A DNA stretch of 64,000 nucleotides, from contig NZ_JAQMYP010000007.1 in NCBI RefSeq assembly GCF_028369295.1, positions 124,001 to 188,000 on the forward strand, written 5' to 3'. Shown piece after piece: positions 43,371-52,135 of this stretch. Position 1 is the first letter of the stretch; each line of letters opens with the position of its first letter. Made by a program: the position numbers and the translations under genes. Source of the DNA: Streptomyces sp. HD (lineage in GTDB: Bacteria; Actinomycetota; Actinomycetes; Streptomycetales; Streptomycetaceae). The notes under the pieces are model-generated. The model had not been told where the DNA came from. It saw only the letters and a program-made list of their open reading frames with translations, and did not search any database.

Positions 43371-43683
43371 TTGGGGCACGCGTCGGCAGGTTCAGGCCAA
43401 TCGCAAGAACGACAGAGCCCGTGCGAATGCGAAGCCGGGTCGCGCCGCGGCCCCTGGCGGACCGCCACCTCATCCTGCGGGTGATACGGAACGATCTGTG
43501 TCGGGTGAACTCTCCCCGAACCTGCGCTCGGCGGCATACGCTGGCCAGCCAGGGCCGCCGTGATCACCAGGAGCCCGGGAGGCGCGGCGGGAGGTAGGGC
43601 AGCGGGACCTGGGGCAGGCTGCCCGCCTAAGCACTGGGGCACGCTACCGACGCCATATGGGAGTGCGTGCTGTGGCCAGCGGC
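43371..43683. other. intergenic region before the PucR gene stop
   Basis: No gene, repeat or RNA is recognised. It continues the decayed mobile DNA up to the stop of the PucR-family gene at 43684. Confidence 0.4.
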
Positions 43684-45369
43684 TCACCTGGCCCGTAGGA
43701 CGTCGAGCGCTGTGAGTGCCATGTGCAGTTCGGTGCGGTGTTCGCCGGACTCGAGATCGCAGTCGAGTATCCGCTCGATGCTGCGCAGACGTTGGTAGAC
43801 GGTCTCGCGCGACAGACCGCCGGAGCGGGCTGCCAGGGTCTTGTTGCCTGCCGCGTCAAGGTAGTGGCGCAAGGTCGTCAGCAAGTCCGTCCCGTGGCGG
43901 GCATCGTGGTCGAGGAGCCGGCTGAGCCGGCGCTCGGTGAAGTCCTGGATCCGGATGTCCTCCCGGAGCGCGAAGAGAAGGCGGCGCAGGCCGATGTCGG
44001 ACGGCTGGTGGTAGGAGCGTCCCGGCGGGAGTGGCTGGCCGGGCTCGGTGGCTTCGGTGACGCGGGTCGCCTCGCGGAAGGATCGGGCGACATCGAAGAG
44101 GTCCGCCGCCTCGCTGCCTGCGCTGATGGTGGCCCCCGGCGCCAACTCGAGTACGGTGCGGCTCAGGTGTTCGACCACGGATGGGCAGGGCTGGCCGGGG
44201 CGCAGGGACAGGAGGATGCCGAGGCGCGTGGGGCTGAGAACACCGACGAGAGCCTGTGTCCCCTGCTTCCTCAGCTCTTCGCCGAGGAGGGCCTCGCTTT
44301 TCGTCGCGTCCGTCTCTTGAGGGAAGTCCGCGAGCACGGCCATGAAGCCGCAGTCCTTGGTGGACAGACCCAGTGCGGCGACCCGGGCCTCGGCGTCCGC
44401 GGGAGAGTGGTGACGTTGTCCGACGAGGTCGCGCAGGAGATTGCGGTGTGCGGTGCGTTCCCAGGGCACGGGGTGGATGACGCGGGCGATGGTGAGGGCC
44501 ATCGCAGCTCTCTCCAGAACGGTCACAGCCGTCGGGCCGAATGTCGAGGGGGTGGGCCGGCCTGACGGAGCGGGCAGCATGACCACCCGGCCCCAGCTTT
44601 CGCCCTGGTACTCCACGGATGTCACGAGCCAGCCGCCGGGTCCGGACACGGATGTGCGGCCGGCGGGAGGTGTCGCTCGTGAGCGCCGTTCCCAGTCGCT
44701 GAGCGCTGCCTCGACCGTGCCTGCGGAGGGCGCGCAGATCAGTGCCTGGTGGGCCAGATTCTCCAGTACGACGGTGTGGCCGCTCATCTCAGCGGCGGCA
44801 CGTACGACCTCCTCGGGCACAGCGCCGCGCAGGGTGAGGGCGGTGAACGCCTCGTGAATGCGCTGGGTCCGGCGCATCTCCTCGGCCTGGTTGCCGAGGA
44901 TGAGAGCGTGGACGACTTGTGTGACCTCAAGGAAGTTGACGTCCTTGGCCAGGGTCACGAGGGGGAGCCCGCGCGCCTCGCAGGCATGGACCAGGGCGTC
45001 GGGCGGGCGGTGGTAACGGCGGACCAGTTCGATGACCAAGGCCGCCGCGCCGATGTCGGCGAGTTCGTTCACGTAGCGGCGGACACCGGCCGGCTCCTCG
45101 GGCAGGGGCATACCGGTGGTCAGTACGAGCTCGCCGCCCTTGAGGAAAGAGGCAGGGTCGGTGAGCTCGGTCATGTGAACCCAGCGGACGGGGCGGTCGA
45201 GGAGGTCTGCTCCGGTGACGACCTGTGGCTGCCCGGCGGCGAGGACGGGAAGGGTCAGAACGTCGGCCACGGTGAGCGGATGGTTGGCGGTGGCCATGTC
45301 CGGGCCTGCCAAGGAGGCGTCAGGACCGTCGGTGACGGGCCGCGCAGCCGTGTGGTGGTTCTCGTGCAT
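43684..45369 (-). CDS. PucR-family transcriptional regulator (paralog 1)
   Basis: A 561-residue regulator. Residues 30-155 are the PucR N-terminal sensor (LTVADVLTLPVLAAGQPQVV, DRPVRWVHMTELTDPASFL, GGELVLTTGMPL). The middle is a GGDEF-like CdaR domain, and the C-terminus holds the PucR helix-turn-helix (YLDAAGNKTLAARSGGLSRE, TVYQRLRSIERIL). The family activates purine, amine and amino-acid catabolic genes. It is divergent from the GABA-type aminotransferase 226 bases away, its likely target. A closely similar PucR gene lies at 54202, so these are paralogs in one catabolic region. Confidence 0.9.
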   Translation of the reverse strand: MHENHHTAARPVTDGPDASLAGPDMATANHPLTVADVLTLPVLAAGQPQVVTGADLLDRPVRWVHMTELTDPASFLKGGELVLTTGMPLPEEPAGVRRYVNELADIGAAALVIELVRRYHRPPDALVHACEARGLPLVTLAKDVNFLEVTQVVHALILGNQAEEMRRTQRIHEAFTALTLRGAVPEEVVRAAAEMSGHTVVLENLAHQALICAPSAGTVEAALSDWERRSRATPPAGRTSVSGPGGWLVTSVEYQGESWGRVVMLPAPSGRPTPSTFGPTAVTVLERAAMALTIARVIHPVPWERTAHRNLLRDLVGQRHHSPADAEARVAALGLSTKDCGFMAVLADFPQETDATKSEALLGEELRKQGTQALVGVLSPTRLGILLSLRPGQPCPSVVEHLSRTVLELAPGATISAGSEAADLFDVARSFREATRVTEATEPGQPLPPGRSYHQPSDIGLRRLLFALREDIRIQDFTERRLSRLLDHDARHGTDLLTTLRHYLDAAGNKTLAARSGGLSRETVYQRLRSIERILDCDLESGEHRTELHMALTALDVLRAR

Positions 45370-45595
45370 GGGGCCTCCCGGGGTGCTCCGTCACCTTGAC
45401 AATCCTCGCTGACCTGCGCAAGAGCTCTGAAAGGGCTGCTGTGAGCAGGACGAGCGGGGCGTGATGCCGGGTGCGGCTGACACAACGTCCAGACACCGCG
45501 GCGGGGGCGGACAGATCGACCATTGGCGTCATCGAGGTACGCGGAGATGCTCGACCGGACCGGAGCCAGACCGACGACCCGCCGGGAGACGAAAC

Positions 45596-46864
45596 ATGAC
45601 TGCACTGTCGCCGCACCTTCGCCAAGCCACGCCCGTGGTGGCGGTCCGGGGAGAGGGCGTCCACCTCTACGGTGAGGACGGCCGCCGCTACCTCGACTTC
45701 ACCGCCGGCATCGGCGTGACCAGCACCGGGCACTGCCACCCCAAGGTCGTAGCGGCTGCACAGGAACAGGTGGGCACCCTCGTCCACGGCCAGTACACGA
45801 CAGTCATGCACCAGCCGCTGCGGCGGCTTGTCGACAAACTAGGCGAGGTCTTGCCCGAGGGGCTCGACAGCCTGTTCTTCACCAACTCCGGCAGCGAGGC
45901 GGTGGAGGCCGCGCTGCGGCTGGCTCGGCAGGCCGCCGGCCGCCCCAATGTCATCGTCTGTCACGGCGGCTTCCACGGCCGTACGGTCGCCGCCGCCTCC
46001 ATGACGACCTCCGGCACCCGCTTCCGGTCCGGCTTCTCCCCGCTGATGAGCGGTGTCGTCGTCACTCCATTCCCGTCTGCGCACCGATACGGCTGGGACG
46101 AGGAGACCGCGACCCGCTTCGCCCTGAAGGAGCTGGACTACACGCTCCAGACGATCTCCTCGCCCGCCGACACGGCCGCGATCATCGTCGAGCCGGTGCT
46201 CGGCGAGGGTGGATACGTCCCCGCCAACCGCGCCTTCATGCAGGGCCTGCGGGAGCGGGCGGACCGCCACGGCTTCCTGCTGATCCTCGACGAGGTACAG
46301 ACGGGCGTCGGCCGCACCGGTCGCTTCTGGGGTCACGACCACTTCGGCGTCACGCCCGACATCCTCGTCACCGCCAAGGGCCTGGCCAGCGGCTTCCCGC
46401 TGTCAGGAATCGCCGCCTCCGAGGAACTGATGACCAAGGCGTGGCCCGGCTCGCAGGGCGGTACGTACGGCGCCAACGCCGTCGCCTGCGCCGCAGCCTG
46501 CGCCACCCTCGATGTTGTCCGCGACGAGAGGCTCGTCGAGAACGCCGAGGCGATGGGCAAGCGCCTTCGCCAGGGCCTAGAGGCGGTGGCCGACCGGACC
46601 GCAGGCATCGGCGATGTACGCGGCCTCGGGCTCATGCTCGCCACCGAGTTCGTCACCGAGGACGGCAGTCCGGACCCCGAGACGGCCGCCCGCGTGCAGC
46701 GTGCCGCTGTCGACCAGGGCCTGCTCCTGCTTCTGTGCGGCGCCTGGAACCAGGTCGTGCGGATGATCCCGGCCCTGGTGATCGACGAGACGGCGGTGGA
46801 CCAGGGACTCCAGGCATGGGCGGCCGCGGTGGAGGCCGGCACATCGGGAGCGGCGCGGCGATGA
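45596..46864 (+). CDS. class III aminotransferase, 4-aminobutyrate type
   Basis: A 422-residue PLP-dependent aminotransferase of the GabT/PuuE group. It shows LYGEDGRRYLDFTAGIGVTS, FFTNSGSEAVEAALRLAR, CHGGFHGRTVAAASMT, the PLP-binding ILDEVQTGVGRTGRFWGHD, and TAKGLASGFPLSGIAA with the Schiff-base lysine. It should move the amino group of 4-aminobutyrate or a related omega-amino acid to 2-oxoglutarate. ATG 45596 has GGGAGA upstream. It is divergent from PucR paralog 1, and the semialdehyde product suits the dehydrogenase at 62484. Confidence 0.87.
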   Translation: MTALSPHLRQATPVVAVRGEGVHLYGEDGRRYLDFTAGIGVTSTGHCHPKVVAAAQEQVGTLVHGQYTTVMHQPLRRLVDKLGEVLPEGLDSLFFTNSGSEAVEAALRLARQAAGRPNVIVCHGGFHGRTVAAASMTTSGTRFRSGFSPLMSGVVVTPFPSAHRYGWDEETATRFALKELDYTLQTISSPADTAAIIVEPVLGEGGYVPANRAFMQGLRERADRHGFLLILDEVQTGVGRTGRFWGHDHFGVTPDILVTAKGLASGFPLSGIAASEELMTKAWPGSQGGTYGANAVACAAACATLDVVRDERLVENAEAMGKRLRQGLEAVADRTAGIGDVRGLGLMLATEFVTEDGSPDPETAARVQRAAVDQGLLLLLCGAWNQVVRMIPALVIDETAVDQGLQAWAAAVEAGTSGAARR

Positions 46865-47149
46865 CGCGGTGAGGCCGGGGCGCCGTCCGTTCCGGCCGCA
46901 CCCGGCCTTGCGCGTACCGAAGGCTCCTGTGCGGTCGTCACCGCGGCGACGGTCCGCCTGGTGGCGACCGCACCGGCTTCCACACCGCTCCCTCGCGCCT
47001 TGAGTCAGGAGTTTGCGGAGTCGCGCAGGTGAGCGGCCAGGTTCTCCGGCGCTGCCGTACGTCCAGCAGCGCCGGAGGCGCGGGCCTTCACCGCGTCCGC
47101 GTCGTCGCAGTCGAACTCGACATACCACCAGGCACGGCCCTCGGGGAGG
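46865..47149. other. intergenic region after the aminotransferase
   Basis: No gene or clear structure is seen. It may once have held the 5' part of the AsnC-type gene that decays just downstream. Confidence 0.4.
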
Positions 47150-47470
47150 CCGGTGACGGAGTCCGGGCCACATCGCCGACGACACCATCGTCCGCGCGGG
47201 CGACGAAACCGGCAATGTCATCTCGGTGCTCGTCTACCGCCAGGACCGCATGCGCGGAAGCGACGTCCTGGCCGCGCTCAAACGCATCCCCGAGGTCGTC
47301 ATCTGCTAGATCAGCGGCGACTTCGACATCATGGTGCGTCTGGAGGCGGCCTCGCTGGAACTCGCACGGGGCATCGGGAGGACATCGCCCAGACGCCTGG
47401 CGTACGGGACACGGTCACCGCGCTCACCCTGTCCAACGTCGTCAACCGCCCGTGTGGAGGGCGGAGCTCT
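47150..47470 (+). pseudogene. decayed Lrp/AsnC-family regulator, C-terminal half
   Basis: The plus strand reads HIADDTIVRAGD, then VISVLVYRQDRMRGSDVLAA and LKRIPEVVIC, then TAG at 47307 where a Tyr codon is expected, then ISGDFDIMVRLEAASLELAR. After a one-base shift REDIAQTPGVRDTVTALTLS and NVVNRP follow. This is the AsnC effector (RAM) domain with one nonsense and one frameshift change. The DNA-binding half is not found upstream. It probably once regulated the adjoining amino-acid genes. Confidence 0.75.
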
Positions 47471-47611
47471 ACGGAACCGGAGTGAGCGGCACCGTTGCCT
47501 CTTCCCTGGCCGGCAGCCCGCCCTGGACCACGAGGTCCACCACGTCGGCCCCGGGTGACCAGGGCCGCTTCTGTCGCGGTTCAGACGGCCGCCGCAGGGC
47601 CGATGTGTGTG

Positions 47612-47730
47612 GGGGGGCAGGGCGGTCACCGAGCCCACCGACCGGACGACTTGGCGGGCCAGGTGCTCCTCGTTGGCGGTGACACCCGCACTGCAGTGCG
47701 TGCGCAGTGCAGCCGTGCTGGAGTTGCCGC
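47612..47730 (-). pseudogene. possible fragment of an aspartase/fumarase-type lyase
   Basis: The minus strand reads RTHCSAGVTANEEHLARQVV then RSVGSVTAL, which recalls the C-terminal CxxGITANxExC...SIGxVTALNP segment of aspartate ammonia-lyases. Both ends run into unrelated sequence. A 12-bp perfect palindrome GCACTGCAGTGC (47688-47699) lies inside. The match is short and by eye. Confidence 0.28.
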
Positions 47731-48032
47731 GTTCTGCGGGGCCGCCGTGATCAACAGGAGTTCTCTTGGCCGAAAGGTGTGTCGCGAGGTCGAGTCGGAC
47801 GGCTTGGGCAGTTCAGCGCCGGTTCCGTTGAAGGTATCGGGTGCAAAGGGTGTGACGCCATTGCTGCATCGTGCGATGGCAGCCTCGGCTCCGCACGGCC
47901 TCTTGCTGACAGTGATCGTCTGTGCTGCGGCGGTCCGGTGCTCCCCACGGCTGGGATACGAGCCGCTTGCCGCCGCGAGGGCGCGCGTCCCGCAGCCCAG
48001 CCTGGGCGGACGGCTCGGCGTCGCACTCACGC
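47731..48032. other. gene-poor region
   Basis: Open frames here are long but mutually overlapping and lack a credible start. Nothing is recognised. It sits between two apparent gene fragments. Confidence 0.4.
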
Positions 48033-48240
48033 TCAGGACACCGTGAACCGGAACCGGGTGCGGCGCTCGACCGTGAGGGCGTCGGCGTGTTGGGCGACCG
48101 CCCCTCGGGCCTGCCCGGTCTCGCAGGCCGGCAGCAGTGCCATGGTCCGCTCGTCGCGCAGGTCGACCGGCGGGTGGAACCTGCGGTCGGCAGGCAGGCC
48201 GAAGGCGTTGGGGCAGGGGACCCGTGTGCCTCCGCGAAGC
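48033..48240 (-). other. coding-like 3' fragment of unknown gene
   Basis: A minus-strand frame reads PNAFGLPADRRFHPPVDLRD then ERTMALLPACE and ends in RRTRFRFTVS with TGA at 48033. Its codons end mostly in G or C, unlike the overlapping frames. An in-frame stop cuts it upstream near 48260, and no start or family is seen. It may be the tail of a deleted gene. Confidence 0.25.
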
Positions 48241-48433
48241 CGGGTTCCGGTGCCCGATGACGGGGCCGTTCACCGGTACGCCGCCGACGCTCGCCGCATG
48301 GGCGGGAAGCCGGCTCGCGGGTCAGCCGGAGCGGGATGAGCCAGGTCACGCCATAGCGGAGCCATCCAGTCGCGGATGACGTTACCTCGTGCGCAGCGAT
48401 CCCATTGGTTGAGAATTCACCTACCGAAGTAGA

Positions 48434-48452
48434 TCAAGTAAGGCTCACCTAA
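48434..48452 (+). promoter_or_regulatory. iron box (DmdR/IdeR-type) on the importer promoter
   Basis: The 19-mer 48434-48452 (TCAAGTAAGGCTCACCTAA) matches the actinobacterial iron-box consensus TTAGGTTAGGCTAACCTAA at 15 of 19 positions. A TATAGT -10-like hexamer follows at 48454-48459. Binding of the iron-loaded repressor should block this promoter, about 75 bases upstream of the lipoprotein start. Confidence 0.72.
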
Positions 48453-48531
48453 GTATAGTGATCGAGCCCTCATTTCCCACCTTTGGCGTGCAGGGGCTCA
48501 AACCACCCGCTCTCGCATGACAGGACCTCCC

Positions 48532-50055
48532 ATGCGTACGACCCCCCGTGGCGTCTTCGTGGCTCTCGCTCTCACTCCGCTGCTCGCAGGCTGTTTCGTG
48601 TCCGGCGCGGAAGGATCCGGTTCGGCTACGGAAGGCGGGTCGGCCGGTCGGCTGCGGGTCGCGCTCGCCCGGCCGCCGGTGCAGGCGCTGTCCCCGTACA
48701 GCGATGACGCGACCTTGCTGGGCAAGCTCGCCGTCGTCGAAGGGCTCACCGCCCTGGACAAGAACGGCGCCGCAGACCCTGCGCTGGCGAAGTCCTGGAA
48801 GCAGAACAGCCCCACGACCTGGACCTTCGAGCTGCGCAAGGCCACCTTCCAGGACGGCACGCCGGTCACCGCCGACTCCGTGGTCAACGCGCTCGACCAC
48901 GCGGACGCCGCTACGCCCAAGCCCCGCGTCCTCAGCGACGTGACCCTCACCGCGAAGGCCGACGACGCCAACACCGTCACCATCAGCACCAAGGTCGCCG
49001 ACCCGGTGCTCCCGCTGCGCCTGGCCAGCCCGGTACTGGCCATCCTCTCCGCCAAGGCGTACGCGAAGGACGGCGCCGTCAGCTCGATCGGCACCGGAAC
49101 CGGCCCCTTCAAGGTCACGAAACGCACCGGCAAGTCCAAGGCCACGCTCGACCGTTACGACGGCTACTGGGGCGGCAAGGCCAAGGCGCCCGGCATCGAC
49201 GTGACCTGGATAGCTGACGGCACCGCCCGCGCCAACGCCCTGCGCGGCGGCGACGTCGACATCGCCGAGTGGATTCCCACCTCCCAGGCGAAGCTGCTGG
49301 ACGCGAAGACCCGTCACGAAGTGCCGTCCGTGCGAACCGACAGCCTCATCCTTAACACCGGCAACGGCATCTTCACCGACCCCGCACTGCGCGCGGCGGC
49401 CCGTGAGGCCGTGGACGGCTCCGGCCTCGTCGACTCGATTTTCGGCGGGTACGCCGACCCTGCGCAGGGCCTGTTCGGGCCCGCCGTGTCCTGGGCGGCC
49501 GACCAGCGTGTCGAGGTCACCGGCCGCGCCAGGGCCGCGACACCCGCGCAGGTCAGGTCCAAGACGAAGGGCAAGACCCTGCGTCTGGCCGCCTTCACCA
49601 ACCGCACGGAGTTGCCCGAGGTCGCCTCCGTGCTGCAGCAGCAGCTGGAGAAGGCCGGGTTCACCGTGAAGCAGGACGTCCGCGAGTACACGCAGATGGA
49701 GACCGACCTCCTCGCCGGCAAGTACGACGCCCTCGTCATGTCCCGGGTGGTGCTCCTCGACACCGGCGACGCGGCCGCCTACCTGGCCAGCGACTACAAG
49801 AGCGACGGCGTGTACAACATCGCCCGTCTGAAGGACTCCAGGGTGGACCAGGCCATCAAGTCCGCCGCCGAGGAAGGCGACACGACGAAGCGACAGCAGA
49901 AGATCATGGCCGCCGAGGCGCAGATCCTGCGCACCGACGCCGTCGTCCCGCTTGTCCACGAGAAGGTCATCCAGGGCATCGCCGCGAACGTCGAGGGCGT
50001 GCTCCTCGACCCTCGCGAGCGCTCCCTGATCGACGTCGACACCCACCTGAAGTAG
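48532..50055 (+). CDS. ABC importer solute-binding lipoprotein, peptide/nickel/opine family
   Basis: A 507-residue lipoprotein of family SBP_bac_5 (PF00496). The lipobox is LTPLLAGC (Cys near residue 18). The mature protein shows LAVVEGLTALDKNGAADPAL, KQNSPTTWTFELRKATFQDG, and TPVTADSVVNALDHAD, hallmarks of the oligopeptide/nickel/opine binders. ATG 48532 has AGGA seven bases upstream; an ATG five codons earlier lacks a ribosome site. The iron box on its promoter points to uptake of a metal chelate (opine- or peptide-type metallophore) rather than nutrition peptides. The fused permease follows three bases later. Confidence 0.85.
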   Translation: MRTTPRGVFVALALTPLLAGCFVSGAEGSGSATEGGSAGRLRVALARPPVQALSPYSDDATLLGKLAVVEGLTALDKNGAADPALAKSWKQNSPTTWTFELRKATFQDGTPVTADSVVNALDHADAATPKPRVLSDVTLTAKADDANTVTISTKVADPVLPLRLASPVLAILSAKAYAKDGAVSSIGTGTGPFKVTKRTGKSKATLDRYDGYWGGKAKAPGIDVTWIADGTARANALRGGDVDIAEWIPTSQAKLLDAKTRHEVPSVRTDSLILNTGNGIFTDPALRAAAREAVDGSGLVDSIFGGYADPAQGLFGPAVSWAADQRVEVTGRARAATPAQVRSKTKGKTLRLAAFTNRTELPEVASVLQQQLEKAGFTVKQDVREYTQMETDLLAGKYDALVMSRVVLLDTGDAAAYLASDYKSDGVYNIARLKDSRVDQAIKSAAEEGDTTKRQQKIMAAEAQILRTDAVVPLVHEKVIQGIAANVEGVLLDPRERSLIDVDTHLK

Positions 50056-50058
50056 CCG

Positions 50059-51915
50059 GTGAGCGTCATGTCGCCCGGTACTGAGGCCCGCCCGTCCCGG
50101 TGGCGCGCGGGCCTCGGCCGCCTCGCCGCCGGGGCCGCGCTGCTGACGGCCGTGGCCATGCTGCCCTGGCTGTCCGGCAACGACCCCGCCCTGACGGTCC
50201 TGCAGGCCCGTTCCGCCGACCAGGATCCGACCCCGGAGCAGCTGGCTGCGGTGCGGGAGCAACTGGGCCTGGACGAGGGGCCGTTCACGCATCTCGCGCA
50301 CTGGTTGGGCGGGTTGCCACAGGGCGACGCGGGCACTTCCTGGGTGTCAGGTGAGGCGGTGCTGCCCCAGGTGACGAGCGCCTTCGCGGTCTCCGTCACG
50401 CTGATGCTCGGGGCGCTCGTCGTCACCATCGCGGTCGCCGCGCTGGTCAGTGCCCGCACCCTGTATCTCGGCTCCCGGCGACGGCTGCACCGGGGGACAG
50501 GGGCCGTCGGCGTCGGCGTCCTCGCGGCGCTGCCCAAGTTCCTGCTCGCCTCACTCCTCGCCACCGTGTGCGGGGTGTGGCTGGGCTGGTTCCCGTCCAG
50601 TGGGTGGGAGGGACCGGCGTCGATGGTGCTGCCCTCGCTCGCACTCGGGGTTCCGTCCGGGGCGATGATCGGCGGTCTGCTCGACCAGTCGCTGCCCGCC
50701 GCCTTCAACGAACCGTGGGCCCGGACCTGGCGCGCCTACGGATTCGCACCCCACCACGTCGCCCGGCACGTGCTGCGCCGCGCGCTGGCCGGTGTTCTCC
50801 CGCAACTCCTGCCGACCGTCGTGGGGTTGGTCGGCGGTGCCGTCGCGGTGGAGAGGATCTTCAACATTCCCGGCCTCGGCCGCCTCGCCCTGGACGCCGC
50901 CATCGCCCAGGACCTGCCGCCTCTGCAGACCGCGACACTCGCCCTCATTCTGCTCGGCGTCGTCGCCGGCCTCCTCATCCAGGCCCTGCGCCGCGCCCTG
51001 CTCGGCCCAGCCCTACGGGACGGAGCCCTGCCCACCCTGCACGCACCGACCGCTGCCCGAGGGCGCTTCACTCGCTGGGCCGCCATGGCCTGCGCCCTCG
51101 CCCTGCTCACTCTCGTCACCGTCGGACTGCTCCGCGATCCCCTCCACGTGGACACCGCGGCCCGACTGCTCCCGCCCTCCGCCGCGCACCCGCTGGGCAC
51201 GGATGCGCTCGGCCGCGATCTGCTCGCCCGCCTCGGCCACGGCGCGCTGCGCACAGTGGGCGCGGCCCTCGCCGTGACCGTGGTGTGCACGCTCACCGGG
51301 CTGCTGCTCGGCATGGCGGCACAGGTCGGCGCGGGGCTCACGGAAGTGGTGTCGACGATGCCGGCTGTCCTCGCTGGAATGCTGACCACGGCGGTGACCG
51401 GCCCGTCGGCCTCGGGTGCCGCCCTTGCGGTCTGCCTGGTCGGCTGGACCCCCTACGCCGCCCAGGCATCGGCCCTGCTGGAACAGGAACGGGCCAGCGG
51501 CCACATGCTCGCCTCCCTCTCCTTCGGCGCTGGCCCGGGTTACCTCCTCCGCAACCACCTGCTCCCCGCCGTCCTGCCCCCCGTCCTGCGCAACGCCCTC
51601 CTGCGCCTGCCCACCACCGTCCTCGTACTGGCCTCCCTCGGCTTCCTCGGCCTGGGCGAACAGCCGCCCACCGCCGAGTGGGGCCGCCTGCTGTCGGAGA
51701 ACCAGCCGTACGCGGAACTGGCGCCCTGGACCGTACTCGGCCCGGCCTGCGCACTCGTCCTGCTCTCCGTCCTCGCCCTCTCCAGCACGGACGCTACGGC
51801 TGTGCACGGCCCGGCGTCAGTCCGGGGCCGGATGTCCCGTCGGTCCCGTAGGAGAGGTGTGCAGAGGGAGGACAAGGTCATTGCCAGGCGAACTGAGCCC
51901 CGGTCGGTTGTATGA
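50059..51915 (+). CDS. fused two-domain ABC permease (DppB-DppC type)
   Basis: A 618-residue membrane protein joining two binding-protein-dependent permease domains that are usually separate. The first (about 25-320) ends with an EAA-like loop RAYGFAPHHVARHVLRRAL and the GLVGGAVAVERIFNIPGLGR segment typical of DppB. The second (about 340-590) has HPLGTDALGRDLLARLGHGA and LASLSFGAGPGYLLRNHLLP typical of DppC. The last 40 residues are Arg-rich and not family-like. No ATPase gene follows: the next gene is LysR. Either the ATPase was lost by deletion or a distant one serves. Confidence 0.85.
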   Translation: MSVMSPGTEARPSRWRAGLGRLAAGAALLTAVAMLPWLSGNDPALTVLQARSADQDPTPEQLAAVREQLGLDEGPFTHLAHWLGGLPQGDAGTSWVSGEAVLPQVTSAFAVSVTLMLGALVVTIAVAALVSARTLYLGSRRRLHRGTGAVGVGVLAALPKFLLASLLATVCGVWLGWFPSSGWEGPASMVLPSLALGVPSGAMIGGLLDQSLPAAFNEPWARTWRAYGFAPHHVARHVLRRALAGVLPQLLPTVVGLVGGAVAVERIFNIPGLGRLALDAAIAQDLPPLQTATLALILLGVVAGLLIQALRRALLGPALRDGALPTLHAPTAARGRFTRWAAMACALALLTLVTVGLLRDPLHVDTAARLLPPSAAHPLGTDALGRDLLARLGHGALRTVGAALAVTVVCTLTGLLLGMAAQVGAGLTEVVSTMPAVLAGMLTTAVTGPSASGAALAVCLVGWTPYAAQASALLEQERASGHMLASLSFGAGPGYLLRNHLLPAVLPPVLRNALLRLPTTVLVLASLGFLGLGEQPPTAEWGRLLSENQPYAELAPWTVLGPACALVLLSVLALSSTDATAVHGPASVRGRMSRRSRRRGVQREDKVIARRTEPRSVV

Positions 51916-52135
51916 CGCCGTCACATCGAGATCCCGGTGATGGGCCAGCATCCGCCGCCGCAGGTCCCCGGCCGAACCGGTGGTTGAAGAGGTAGCCGTC
52001 GAAGATCGGGCGGCTGCTCGGACCTACACGCCTCTTCGTGCATCGGGGGTCGTGCTTCGGCGAGGCTGTCCTTCACGCAACCATGGCGGGACCATCGAGT
52101 CGTCGGCTGCTGTGTTGAGGGACAGAGGGTGCGCA
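51916..52135. other. intergenic region before the LysR gene
   Basis: Nothing certain is seen. This is where the ATPase genes of the importer would be expected. No ATP-binding motif is present in any frame. Confidence 0.4.
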
